From Tipula vernalis (lineage: Eukaryota > Arthropoda > Insecta > Diptera > Tipulidae): a stretch of DNA of 64,000 bases. The translations under genes and the position numbers were made by a program. Under the pieces are notes generated by a model that saw only the letters and a list, made by a program, of their open reading frames with translations, had not been told where the DNA came from and made no database searches. This document shows, piece after piece, positions 10,581 to 22,544 of the stretch (positions are counted from its first letter, which is position 1; each line of letters begins with the position of its first letter). The stretch is taken from NCBI GenBank assembly GCA_958295665.1, contig OY282559.1:261274245-261338244 (forward strand), written 5' to 3'.

Positions 10581-13500
10581 ATGATTGAATCCCCGGTTTG
10601 CACCATGGGCCCATTGTCGCATAGAGTGCGGACCTTGGTGTATTCCAACCAATTTTAAGGTTACGAGTATGTATATTTAAACTAACGTGAAATAGAAAAA
10701 GTAACTCAATTTTATTATATTGTAGCTCAATTATTCTCTCTGCTCTAGTATGATTTAAATATTTTGACTGTTGCTCAAAATTGTTTTGAGCCCGATCATT
10801 TGAAGACAACAACAACAAATTGTATATAATTGGATATGAAAATATTTTAGTTGAAAATTAGTTGTTTAACCAAAATAGTTTTGCTGTGGCATTCTGTTTG
10901 TTTAAACATCAAACTGGAAGAATAACCAAGAATCAAATTAATATTATTAATGGGTTGTGACTAGTAGTTTCTTGCTTATGCCGATCTGATCTAAAATTGA
11001 CTTTATTTCAGAGAAATTATGGTTTCAACTATAAGTTTAACATTTTCATAAAATTGGAAGGTTTAGTTCAAGTTTGCAAATTTAAGTGACTCGATATTTA
11101 AAAGTGCTTCCCAAGTTCCTCTTAGAGAATAAAAACATAATTTTATTGTGTGTAAAATATTTAAGCAAACCTCAATTTATGTATAGCTAGTTATTGCTGC
11201 TGAAAATTATTTTTTTTTGATGAACTCTAAATATTTTAAAAAATCTTGAATTTTAATTTTAATGAAGGAAATTTTAATATACTAACTATTGTACATATAA
11301 TTTTAATGAAAGTGTAGAGTAATATCGATTAGATGTAAGTTGAATACAATGTAATAATTTAATAGATCTATTAAATATCACCATTTTGATGTTATCTAAT
11401 AAATAATGTCATTTCGTATTACTCATACATATACGTAAATAGCGAATAAAAAAAATGTGAAAAGTATAAAAAGTAAATTCTCATTTAGAGCTACAGCTCG
11501 CTATACCTCTTTCCATCATTGATGTGTATCTTTATTTTACAATTAATGTCACGTTTGATAAATTTTTGCAAGATTTGAAATTTTTTAATGGTTATTTATT
11601 GCTTATCAGTGATATCACCACCGGCCTCCCACTCACACACACTTGGTACCAAAACAAAAATCCTTATCTATAACCCAAATCATTACATGTTTTCCCCCCA
11701 TCCACTTTGTTTTTTTTTATCGATGTATGTTACATACTCCATACCCGTATGTAACAGAATTTTATATTGAGCAATAAGCTTATGACAATAAATTTTGTTA
11801 TTGTTTAATCGTAAAATCTATATCAAGATTGACATTATATACATACATATATCTGATGGAATAGCAAAAAAAAAAAAAAGTCATGTGCTACACTATCTTT
11901 GGGCTGCATATATGTACGTATTCACATACCTTCACACACATACACCATATTAAACTCTTGAAATAATTTTATAAAATTTTATACGAAATAAATCAAATTT
12001 AATTTAGCTTGTCGTCCTTATAACTGAAAATTTTTAAATAGAAAATAAAATTTACTGTCACATGTCATACACCGGTTGTAACAAACAGTAGAAACTCGTG
12101 TTTGCATGTGTATCAGTATTAACCTTTTTCCTTTTTTTTTTTTTTTACCAAAATTTATTCATTTTATATTTTATGCCATTGTTGTTGGTTATATAGTTTT
12201 CCCAATAATGTTTCACATACATATATACATACATATTGCAAGAATTTATTTTTTATGAAAATCTAAAATAAACTGGAGTCACGCGATTCCATGTTTCGAT
12301 TAGACGTTTTCGTTATTGTTCTTGTATCGGTTCTATTTAGATTTACCCTTCTAATACCTACAGGAATTTATTGTATAGTGTATCTAGAATAATGTGGGAT
12401 TTTTTTTTTTAAATTTTGATTTTATTTTATATTTCCCGCCATAAATTTACGTGTTGAGATTTTTAGTGAGATTTACTGCGCGGTTTGAAAACGAACCCCT
12501 AAAACTATATTTCCTTATGTGTATTTGCAAAGTCCCTAGTCAGCTATTATTTTAGTAAAACACGCCGTATCAATAACACGCGGTTATTTTGTTTAGTTTC
12601 AGTAAACAAAATGCTAAATTGTTAACTGTGTGTTTGTGATTTATTGTGTGATTTGAATACGAAAGCAATGTTAGAAGTACATTAGAACAAAAAGTCATAC
12701 CAAACAGTTAAACAACCATAAAAAATGTTTTTATTTCCACAAAAATCAAACTATTTTTTCCGTTTTTTAACAGCTAATCACCGTATAAACGAGTACACGT
12801 AACTTCTTAATTCTTTTATTATACTGTTAGCAGTTTTCTTATAGTTTTTATTTTTTTTTTGTTTTGTTTAAGCATCGTAAAATAATTTGTTTGCTTTTTT
12901 TGTGATGTGGTGTGACTGGTATATCTCCAGCAAGAAAGAAGGTTGAGAGAATCGAAAAAAAAAAATCGAAATTTGCACAAATACTCTGGTTTACTAACGA
13001 CCTTGAATTAGTTAGTCATCATTATACATTCAATTACAAAATATTTCTCAACATCTGTAACACTAACGAACATTTTCTCATGTGCTACAAAATTGACTGG
13101 TCCAACAATCAATCAAACGATGCTACAAAGAACATGTTTAATAAATTTTGCTCGTGTATTTTAGATGGAGTCACGTGACGCATATAATCTTTATTATTTA
13201 ATAAAAGAAAACAAAATTGGTTTAGTATTGGTTTACAAGCATTACGCGCGTGCTTTCCTCGATTCTATGATACTGTGTATGTCAGTCAAAATATGTTTGT
13301 TGGTTTTTTTTGTAAATTACTTCTTAAAGTTTGTTTTTATTCTAAATAAAAAAAATTATTTAGCTGGACGTCGTGCGCTCTTTGAGCATCATTTAAAATT
13401 AGAATATTCTAATTAAATTCTAATTGCTATTTGCTAAAGAACATGAAGTACACAGTAAGTTACTGTTCAAATAAATTACAAAATAGATCAAAAGATAATA

Positions 13501-14260
13501 AGACGAAAGATTTGCATATTGTGAAATTTCCTTTTTGATGTTATTAAGTAAATGTGGCTCGAAAACCCGATGAAAAAATCTAATTCTCGAATAAAATATT
13601 TATAAATAGAGATTTGTAATGTTGTTGTCACTTGTTGAGGACCATCCTACTATTGTTGAGAGTTGCGCATAGGCTCTTACGTACATGGTCGAAAATTTTG
13701 GTTTTATGAATTTGATATCTGTGGCAAATATTTAAAAGGGATAACTGAGTTTTTACTACTTTTGAGGAGAACGCTTTAAAGATATTTTGGCTCCTGTGAA
13801 ATATAAATCTCAACTTTGAATAATTTAAACATCACTAATTGGTTGTTAGATGCCATACCAAAATATTCATTGTCATCAAAGTTTAATTTCGTGATAGTTT
13901 CGCCATAATATCAAAAATAATTTGTTGTTCCCTTTTAAACATGTTAAAACCGTTTATTGTTAGAGACAAGTGCAATTAACTCATTTTAAAAATTTATAAA
14001 TTTAAAAGAGTGTTAAAGTAACTAAAGTCGTTTCCCTTTTTTAATTGGAAAATGTTTATGGAAATTAAATTATCCCTCCAAAATAATGTATATAATTCTA
14101 CTAAATAAAACCACATAATTTGTAAAAATTTAATTTAAAACTATTTTTTATTAAAACAAAATAAGACATTTGTCAAACATTATTATATAAATTATTTCAA
14201 TTTTTAAATATTTAAAATAAATTAAAAATGGAAGTTATTTAAATAACAATTTATTAATTT
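10581..14260. other. AT-rich stretch, no gene recognised
   Basis: Long T and A runs and short ORFs (for example 12912-13178 and 13165-13416) with low-complexity composition and no family signature. I see nothing that supports a gene here. Confidence 0.4.
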
Positions 14261-14323
14261 TATTCTTCGTCGATTTCATCAAATATATCTAAATCCGGGT
14301 CCACGTCGTAATCACTATCATTT

Positions 14324-15222
14324 TCAGTTTGCAGGTTTTTGTAAAAATCGTGGTTTTGTGGTGATAGGTAACATGTTTAAAATATCTTTCTTATTCTTAG
14401 AATTGATTAAATTTGGCCCATTATAGGCTAACTTTAATTCGGTTCTTGAAATTCTATAAATCCCTCTTCGCTTTATATTATGTATTTTAAATGGTTCATT
14501 TTCATCCAACGAGTTTTTATATTGTATAACACCGTATTGATTTGTGTATCTTATCCAACGCACTTGAGACCAAATAAATCGATTCCCAGCAGCATCTTTA
14601 GAACGCCATGTATATTTTATTTTAACCATTTCGCTGAAGTTAAAGAAATCAGTTTGTTGCATATCAATAACCTTAAATGTATTGGTTGATCGTATAGTTC
14701 TTATGAATTGAGAGTAATCATGTGGAGCATGAATATCAATAGATGTTTTCCTTATTTGTTTTTCAATTGTAGCATATACCATATCACATTCCATATGCTA
14801 ATGATCAACGATTAAAAACTTGTTGATCAATTTGTGTTATACTAGTTTCTTTACTTTGTAGACAAAATAAGAACATTGCAGAAATAAAACTATTTTTGTT
14901 TTGCTCAACACAGTTATTACTATAAAAAGTGATGATTTTGATTGGTGGAGGCAAAGAATTCAAATGCAAATAAAAGCAAGAAGATATTTCCTTCCCGCCG
15001 CGGTTAGCTATTCCTTCATGCCACAAGTAATTAAACGGTCCACAATGACCGTTTATAAAATGCAACATTCGTGGTTAGTTTAGGTGATGGTAGACATTTT
15101 TGTAAATCAAAAGTAAATGAGTCTATGCGACTCAGGATTTTGTTCACTTTATCGCAACGTTTTATCGCAATTTTTTGCCTTGTAAGCTAAATCAGCTACT
15201 GCATGATGTGCTTCTTGTATCA
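14324..15222 (-). pseudogene. DUF7869-type transposase-like gene, C-terminal half
   Basis: This is the 3' half of a gene whose 5' half lies at 20925-22195. On the minus strand it opens with MIQEAHHAVADLAYKAK, then LTTNVAFYKRSLW and YLWHEGIANRGGKEISSC. The likely catalytic-fold motif IITFYSNNCVEQNKNSF follows (family pattern YSD.CGGQN.N), then a HMECDMVYATIEKQIRK block. A C-terminal region with FKIHNIKRRGIYRI and LINSKNKKDILNMLPI ends at 14324. In the many arthropod and cnidarian proteins of this group the region is annotated DUF7869 and looks like an RNase H-fold nuclease domain. Here the first Asp of the YSD motif is Asn, and there are shifts near 14800 and 15150. The role in transposition is inferred, not shown. 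Confidence 0.7.
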
Positions 15223-15225
15223 TTA

Positions 15226-15245
15226 GGCCGTGCCCGAATACCGTG
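15226..15245 (+). repeat. Left TIR of the palindromic element
   Basis: Twenty bases, perfectly inverted at 20902-20921. Confidence 0.9.
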
Positions 15246-15499
15246 ATAAATAATAATTTGTGACATTTACTTGAGAAATTTTCCCCTTCGCAAACATTTT
15301 TTATATTTACTGCCCGAATTCAATGATAATTTTTACGTGATAATTTCCCCGCTTATTTTTTTAAAATAATATCAAAAATAAAAAATTCGATTAAAATCGT
15401 GGCATCTTGCTACACTTTTCACAATATTTGGGTAAAAACAAGAGATCGTGTACCGCTTGACCTTAGTTAAATCATGAAAATGATACCTATAATTGAAGA

Positions 15500-15778
15500 G
15501 GATGAACATATTCAATTGAGTGTGAAGTTTATGCTAAAAAAAATAACAAAAAATTACACTGTTAAATTAGCTATTTTCCTATTGGAATTTAAATTATATG
15601 AAAATTTAAATTTTTTGTAATTTTGGATTTTTCGTACCACCAAACAGATTCTTTTCATCAGAAAATAGGTTCTTTTCATCCTTTTCAGATAGCTGGACTA
15701 TCTGTTTATCTCGTTAACCAAAAGCATCCAATTGTGTTGAACATTAATATATTTCAGATAATTTAAAAGTTGACTGAA
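15500..15778 (+). repeat. Left long inverted arm
   Basis: It pairs with 20310-20585 in opposite orientation. Shared blocks include AGCATAAACTTCACACTCA, TTACACTGTTAAATTAGCT, TCCTTTTCAGATAGCTGGAC and AAAGTTGACTGAATT, as seen on one strand or the other. Confidence 0.85.
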
Positions 15779-18602
15779 TTTATTTATTTTTTATTTATTT
15801 ATTTAATTATACACAAATAAGGCATAGCCTTTTTACAATATCCAGGGATATATTCCTATGTGTATTAAAGCAATTACAAAGAAAAATAATTAGAACAATA
15901 ATTAAAACTAAATATAATATAATTAAAAATACAGAAGAAAAGATTAAGAACAAAAGATAAAACATTAGAAGACGTAATAATGGAAAAAAGAAAAAAGAAA
16001 AATAATGGAAACGAATTATGTGCCAATCAGCCCCTCGAGGTACAGTCCCTTGAAACCACGCAAATTAGATGCTGCCTTTATAGACGGATTCAGACTATTC
16101 CAGAGCTTCACCCCATGAATAAAGAAAGCACGTTGTCTTGGCTTAGTTTTGCATGATTTAGGCAAATTTAAATTTAATGTCCTCTGCGATTTCGAGAATT
16201 TCAGTTTATCATAAAGGTAGTTCGGAACTTTATTTTTAGTCAAACCAAACATCACAGTCAACAACGACAGTTCCAAAAACTGGTTCAAGCTTACACCAAA
16301 TATCTGTTCAGAAAGGTGCGAAATTGGTTCGCCCCTTCGCTTCAAAAATATGTATCTAGCACAAGAATTAAAAGCAACATTTAACTTTCGTAGGGACTTC
16401 TTGGAACATTGCGAATATATCGAAGAACAATATGAAAGTAAAGGTCCCACAAGAGTACGAATGATATGACATTTCACATCACTTGAAATAAATTTCGCCG
16501 TGCACCACAATTTACTTAAGATACCATAAATTTTACCACATAGGTTATTAACATGGGTACTCCAATTTAATTTAGTGTCTATGATCAAACCCAGACTCTT
16601 GATAACGTCACAAAACTCAATTCTGTGATTGTCAATTAAAAGACTGTTTATCGGTAAATTTATACGTTTTTTGTTAGTTATTAGTATGGCTTGTGACTTC
16701 GCAGGATTGATTTGAAGTTTGTGCACTTTGGACCATTCCGAAATATTACATAACGCTTGATTTAGATTATTAATCACAGCGTCAACCGAATCAATATCCC
16801 CAAAAGAATAGATTTGCAAATCATCCGCAAAAAGGTGATAGCAAATGTTTCCCATTTGTTTAATTGATTGACAAATTTGATTTATGTACAATGAAAACAG
16901 AATAGGTCCTAAAATAGATCCTTGAGGAACGCCAGATGTGACAAAGATGTTGTCGCTAAAGTTGCCATGATATTTTACAGATTATTGTCGCAGATGCAAG
17001 TAAGAACCTATAAGTTGACAAGCACTCTTGGAAAAGCTATATTCATAACATAGTTTCGATAACAACATAGCGTGGTCTACTTTATCAAATGCCTTTGAAA
17101 AGTCTAATAGAACCAAAACTGCAACTTTACCATCTTCAATATTAATAGTAATATCATCAGTAACTTTCAACAAGGCAGTTGTAGTACTGTGCTTGGCACG
17201 AAATCCAGATTGTAGTTCATCCAATAGGTTATGTTTAGCAATAAAGCCACTGATCTGAGCATGAATAATTCTTTCAAAAACCTTAGATAATGTTGGTAAT
17301 ATACTTATAGGACGAAAATCAGTTACTGTAGATGGATTCGGTATTTTTGGAATAGGCGAAATTGTCGCAATTTTCCACGCATCAGGAAATATCGATTTTG
17401 TGAGGCCAGAATTTATAATAAAAGTTAAGTGAGGTAGAAAAACCGGAAGCAGAATTTGAATGAGGTTAAGTGGAATACCATCAACTCCTACAGAACTCGA
17501 TTTGATTTTATCCAGATGAAAACAAACTTCTTCAGCAGAAACATTTTTAAAGTAGAAAGCATTTACGTCAGCAGCAGAATGAACTGCATCACAAACAAAA
17601 TTTACATCATTGGAGTTGAAAACCGAACCGAAGTAACTATTGAACTCATCAGAGGTAATGTCACATTTACACTCCGGAATTGGCGGATTTACATATGTAT
17701 TGAAGTTCTTCCAGAACAATTTACTCGTAGTATTATTGCTAAAACGATCATTAAAAAACTGGCATTTGGCAGCTTTGATCATATAATTTACTTTATTACG
17801 AGCTCTAACGTATTTTAACCTATTAATGTCAGTCTTATGCTTTCTCCAATTCTCATGTAGAAAATCACGAATATTACGGTGCAATAAAATATCGTTATTA
17901 AAATACGGACCACGCACTTTACGCTTCTCACAAATCATTTTTATTGGTACAAAGTTATCAATAAGATAACTTATAAATGAATTTAAAAGTGATAACTGTT
18001 TATTAACATCACAAAAATGATATAATGATACCCAATTTAATGAATTAGCAGCCATCAGTAGCGCGTCCTTGTCAATATTGGAGAAATCTCTCACGTAAAT
18101 AAATTGGTTACTAACATTTTTGTCAACAGGGAACACATATGACCCATAAATCATATCATGGGTGGTTGCAATGCCAGGAATTGAGATTTGAGTAAAAGTT
18201 TTAATGTTGTTAGGATGATTGGTGAAGGCCAAATCAATTAAAGTGGCAGAATCACCCACAAAATTAGTAGCTACCTTTGAGACTAATCCAAGCCCATAGG
18301 ATGACATTAATGATTTTAGTTGTTTAGCCGTAGGTGTTGAAACGAGACAGTCAATATTAAAGTCACCAACAATAATGACCTCATTATATCGTGTCATAAG
18401 ATCACTTAAGACGGTTTCAAGATCTTTTAGGAATCCTAATTTCGAGGACTCCAATTTGAGCGGATTGTATACTACACCCAGGACCATTTTCATGTTAAGT
18501 TGATTTCTAATTTCAATGAAGATTATGTCGAATAAAGAGTTTCTTGCATTAGTGTATATAACTTTTGGATTTAGAAATTTTTTGACATAAACCCCCATAA
18601 TT
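15779..18602 (-). mobile_element. 5'-truncated Jockey/CR1-superfamily LINE
   Basis: The insertion lies exactly between the two parts of the left half of the palindromic element: GTTGACTGAATT before it and TGGTTTAAATAATTATTTAGCGCC after it are contiguous (inverted) in the right half. The 3' end at about 15779-15812 is a run of AAATA units on the minus strand. The 5' end cuts the endonuclease domain. One nearly intact ORF fills the element, making this one of the youngest insertions in the window. Confidence 0.85.
16016..18598 (-). pseudogene. LINE ORF2: endonuclease-reverse transcriptase, one internal stop
   Basis: One frame of about 860 codons with a single internal TAA at 16982-16984; the frame is unchanged on both sides. 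The N-terminal part is the second half of an APE-like endonuclease (VIIVGDFNIDCL, LIDLAFTNHP, a THDMIYG-like block) and its N-terminal catalytic residues are missing. RT blocks follow: ISPIPKIPNPSTVTDFRPISILP, LQSGFRAKHSTT, VLLDFSKAFDKVDH, then SGVPQGSILGPILFSLYIN just beyond the stop, and FADDLQIY with the catalytic Asp pair at about 16820. The C-terminus contains LGLIIDTKLNWSTHV. It resembles CR1/Daphne-like LINEs. No RNase H domain is seen. Confidence 0.85.
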
Positions 18603-18639
18603 TTGATGGTTTAAATAATTATTTAGCGCCGATACTGGA

Positions 18640-19570
18640 AATGTTTCAAAATCCCCGCACATTTCTTAGAATAGCTAAGCCATATAGCGGTCAATGTCAC
18701 AAAGCCGATCCAATTATGATGAACTATAATATATTTCACAGTTTTTGGAATTTTTAATAATTTTCCATTATTTTAAAAGTTTTATATAGCCGACCGCAGA
18801 GATGTCCACAAGATCTTGCCTATATTTTCGGACAACTTGGTCATGTGCCAGTCTATGTGGTCAACCTTATGCAATTGTGATGAACTATACTATACTTCAC
18901 AGAATTTAGAATTTTTAATAATTTTATTAGTTTTAAAAATTGTTGTATCTCCGATCACAGAGATGTCCACAAGGTCTGGCCTATATTTTTGGATAACTTG
19001 GCCATATGGTAGTATACGTGGTCAATCTTATTCAATTGTGATGAACTATACTATACTTCACAGAATTTAGAATTTTTAATAATTGTACTGGTTTTATAAA
19101 TAATTGTATCTCTGATCACAGAGATGTCCACAAGGTCTGGCCTATATTTTTGGATAACTTGACCATGTGCCAGTCCACGTGGTCAATCTTATTCAATTGT
19201 GATGAACTATACTATACTTCACAGAATTTAGAATTTTTAAGAATTTTATTAGTTTGAAAAATTGTTGTATCTCCGATCACAGAGATGTCCACAAGGTTTT
19301 GCCTATATTTTTGGATAACTTGGCCATATGGTAGTCTACGTGGTCAACCTTATCCAATTGTGATGAACTATACTATACTTCACAGAATTTAGAATTTTTA
19401 ATAATTTTATTGTTTTAAAAATTGTGTCTCCGATCTCAGAGATGTCCACAAGGTCTTGTCTATATTTTTGGATAACTTGACCATATGCCAGTCTACGTGG
19501 CCAATCTTATTCAATTGTGATGAACTATACTATACTTCACAGAATTTAGAATTTTTAATAATTTTATTGG
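18640..19570 (+). repeat. Array of about 160-bp monomers, forward orientation
   Basis: The unit GAGATGTCCACAAG recurs at about 18800, 18960, 19121, 19282 and 19439, a period of 157-161 bp. Each unit also carries TTGTGATGAACTATACTATA and CACAGAATTTAGAATTTTTAA. A more diverged first unit begins about 18640. The short frames in it repeat the same wording and are not genes. Confidence 0.9.
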
Positions 19571-19629
19571 TTAAAAGTATTTGGTCTGGAGACATTTTCT
19601 TTTCTCTGCATCAAGCAAATTACAATTGT

Positions 19630-20290
19630 GGACATTTCTGTGATCAGAGATACAACAATTTTTAAGACCAATAAAATTATTAAAAATTCGAAATTCGGTG
19701 AAGTATAGTATAGTTCATCACAATTGAATAAGATTGACCACGTAGACTGGCATATGGCCAGGTTATCCGAAAATATAGGCAGGACCTTGTGGACATCTCT
19801 GTGATCGAAGATATAATTTTTAAACCAAATAAAATTATTAAAATTTCTAAATTCTGTGAAGTATAGTATAGTTCATCACAATTGAATAAGATTGACCACG
19901 TAGACTGGCATATGGCCAAGTTATCCGAAAATATAGGCCAGACTTTGTGGACATCTCTGTGATCGGAGATACAATTTTTAGACCAAATAAAATTATTAAA
20001 AATTCTAAATTCTGTGAAGTATAGTATAGTTCATCACAATTGCATAAGGTTAACCAAGTAGACTGGCATATGGCCAAGTTATCCGAAAATATAGGCAAGA
20101 TCTTGTGGACATCTCTGCAATCGGCGATATAAAACTTTTAAAATAATGGAAAATTATTAAAAACTCCGAAAACTGTGAAATATATTATAGTTCATCATAA
20201 TTGGATCGGCTCCGTGACATTGACCGCTATATGGCTTAGCTATTCTAAGAAATGTGCGGGGCCTTCGGGACACTTCCAGGATCGGCGCTA
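19630..20290 (-). repeat. Inverted array of the same 160-bp monomer
   Basis: CTTGTGGACATCTCTG recurs at about 19787, 19945 and 20103, in the opposite orientation to 18640-19570. The arm has fewer units than its partner. The symmetry axis is near 19600-19630. Confidence 0.9.
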
Positions 20291-20309
20291 AATAATTATT
20301 TAAACCATA

Positions 20310-20585
20310 AAAATTCAGTCAACTTTTAAATTATCTGAAATATAGTAATGTTCAACACAATTGGATGCTTTTGGTTAACGATATAAACAGATGGTCCAGC
20401 TATCTGAAAAGGATGAAAAGAACCTGTTTTCTGATGAAAAGAATTCTGTTTGTTGGTACTAAAAATCCAAAATTTACAAAAAATTTAAATTTTCATATAA
20501 TTTAAATTCCAATTGGAAAATAGCTAATTTAACAGTGTAATTTTTTGTTATTTTTTTTTTAGCATAAACTTCACACTCATATATT
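20310..20585 (-). repeat. Right long inverted arm
   Basis: Reverse complement of 15500-15778 with few differences. Confidence 0.85.
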
Positions 20586-20901
20586 CAAAATGTTAGAACC
20601 AGCGATGAAATAACAGCGATTCAATATATATTTACATGTATAAAATTATAGGAATCGTATGGTTGATGTAATAAATTGAATATAATCAAATTTTGAATAA
20701 TCAAATTATATGTTATATAAAACTATATATTATATAAAATAATAAGTTCGTTCTTGCTCTTATTGGTTGCTGTGGGTAACAAAAAATTTAAATCACATTC
20801 ACTACTAAAATATTTCAGATGGATCTGGCAATATGGGGGACGACTGTAATAATTTGGATGAGTGTGTTTTATGCTGAAAATTATTACGTGTGAATATTTA
20901 A

Positions 20902-20921
20902 CACGGTATTCGGGCACGGCC
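20902..20921 (-). repeat. Right TIR of the palindromic element
   Basis: Exact inverse of 15226-15245, followed by TTA, the target duplication. Confidence 0.9.
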
Positions 20922-20924
20922 TTA

Positions 20925-22195
20925 GTAATTCTTCTTTGTTACTAGTAGCAAACTTAATTTTCAGGTTAATGGTTTCACAAAAGTTGCATGCGTCTAAGGA
21001 TGGTTTTTTAAATTTTAGATTACGCGACTTAAAAATTTCGGTATACTTAAAAATTGAAGCAGAATTGTGGTATTCCTCAGAATAGAGTTCAAACATTTTA
21101 CTTAAATTTAAATCGGATTGCAAATATTGTTTGTCACTATATCGACGAGAATAATGCGACTTATATGCTGGAAAACTTTTAATATGTTTGATAATTCCAT
21201 CTGTGGTTTCTGTTGGAAGCATTTTATTATAATTAGAACAGCTTCCACATTTGTCTTTTTCCAGTGTAGCACCAGGACATTTGTACAATTTATCACATAT
21301 ACTATCAATAAATTTACGGGTTTCTCCAAATGTATCCAATTTCTTGCATACTTCACACCGATTGCCAGAATTTTTCAAAAAGAATTTAGATGAATAACGG
21401 CGAGCTTTAATAGAATTACTTTTTCTATACTTTACGGTTTGAAGGTCGATTAAACCACAAATGTAAGTGGACCTCATATCATAATTTCCAAAAATAAACG
21501 TTTTTTTTAAATATCATCATTTAAAATTGTTGTATTAGGTATTAACATAGAAATTGTGGAAAAGAAATCAATCATCGTCGTATGAGCTCATTTTTAAAGG
21601 TCATTCTCGATGAATTGGTTAACACCAAAGGGGGCAGCAATACCATTTACCTATTTTAAAAATAATTCCAAACTTACCTAGTTTCCAATATTCATCAAAA
21701 ATTTTCTTTTGGCCTTCATAATTTATTTTTGTTGAACATTTCCTTTTGCAGGCTGCCAATGGAATATATTTTTTATTTTGTTTGAGTTTTCCAGATGAAG
21801 AAATGTATTGCACACCTAAATTTCTTTATGTTTTTCTACTTTTCTGCGGTTCTTTGGTACGTGTAATTGGTGAGATAATTTGGCTTGTTCGAGGAGCATG
21901 AAAACAATTTTGCTCAATTTCGTTACGCATGTTTCTCAATCCATAAATATCAGTTTTATCGGAACCGGAATTCTCTGAATTAAAATACAATGTGCCAAAA
22001 GGAACATACGTTAGGTCCACATCACTGTCATCAAATTCGATTGAGCTTTCAGATTGACTTACTGGTTTTTAAAGCAATACATTAGATTTGTTAAGAATAA
22101 TTTTAAAAGTAGTTTTCAATTTACCATTTCCATCTTTTGAACAACTTGGTTGACTATTATCAATGACCTTAGCTTCAAAATTATTCATTTTTGAT
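20925..22195 (-). pseudogene. DUF7869-type transposase-like gene, N-terminal half
   Basis: It starts at the ATG at about 22186 (MNNFEAKVIDNSQPSCSKDG). A likely intron runs GTAAAT to CCAG from about 22130 to 22073; splicing joins the frame into VSQSESSIEFDDSDVDLTYV, an acidic N-terminus typical of the group. An in-frame TAA lies at about 21832. After it come RNLGVQYISSSGKLKQNKKY, CKRKCSTKINYEGQKKIFDEYW and a gap near 21500-21620, then a Cys-rich block (CEVCKKLDTF, CPGA..KDKCGSC) and the HIKSFPAYKSHYSRR..DKQYL and KFKKPSLDACNFCE motifs. The frame runs into the TIR of the palindromic element after NKEELL and resumes at 15222. At the time of insertion the gene may already have been dead. Confidence 0.7.
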
Positions 22196-22544
22196 TATAT
22201 GTATTAATAATTTATTTCAGATGGTAATTCAATTATTCGTTAACTTGAAAGGACCATTTCATCAAAATAACTGAAGAATGCAGAAAATTATTGTAAAAAA
22301 CAATCAGCTTACATGTATGCTTAGCATGCTATTTAAGTTAAAATAACAGTCGTCAGAGTTTTTTGCGATATCAGTTGTATTTAAAAAATAGTTCACTTGT
22401 ACTGCAGATTATGTAACCTTCGATTATCATCATTAAAACAGTAAATAGATTAAAAGAGGTTATCTAGATTATGTTGAATTTGAACAATGAATGTAATGGT
22501 ACAATTCCACCTAGAAAAGTGAGAATTACATATAACGTTCATTA
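22196..22544. other. No gene recognised
   Basis: AT-rich spacer between the DUF7869-type gene start and a LINE tail. I could not find a matching inverted terminus for the gene downstream of 14324, so the outer limits of that element are unknown. Confidence 0.4.

Larger units (their letters stand above)
15226..20921. mobile_element. 5.7-kb palindromic element with 20-bp TIRs and TTA target duplication
   Basis: It begins GGCCGTGCCCGAATACCGTG at 15226-15245 and ends with the exact reverse complement at 20902-20921. TTA flanks it at 15223-15225 and 20922-20924. A TWA duplication and GGCC-type ends suggest the PIF/Harbinger superfamily. Inside are long inverted arms (about 15500-15778 and 20310-20585) and two oppositely oriented arrays of a 160-bp monomer (18640-19570 and 19630-20290). 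A 5'-truncated LINE occupies 15779-18602. There is no transposase, so it is non-autonomous. Removing the element and one TTA restores the reading direction of the DUF7869-type gene, which confirms the boundaries. Confidence 0.85.

Noticed and set aside
17456..17818. Plus-strand frame of 120 codons
   Set aside because: Antisense shadow of the LINE reverse transcriptase.
18816..20098. Short similar frames (LAICQSTW... type) in several copies
   Set aside because: They are one open phase of the 160-bp repeat, present in both orientations.
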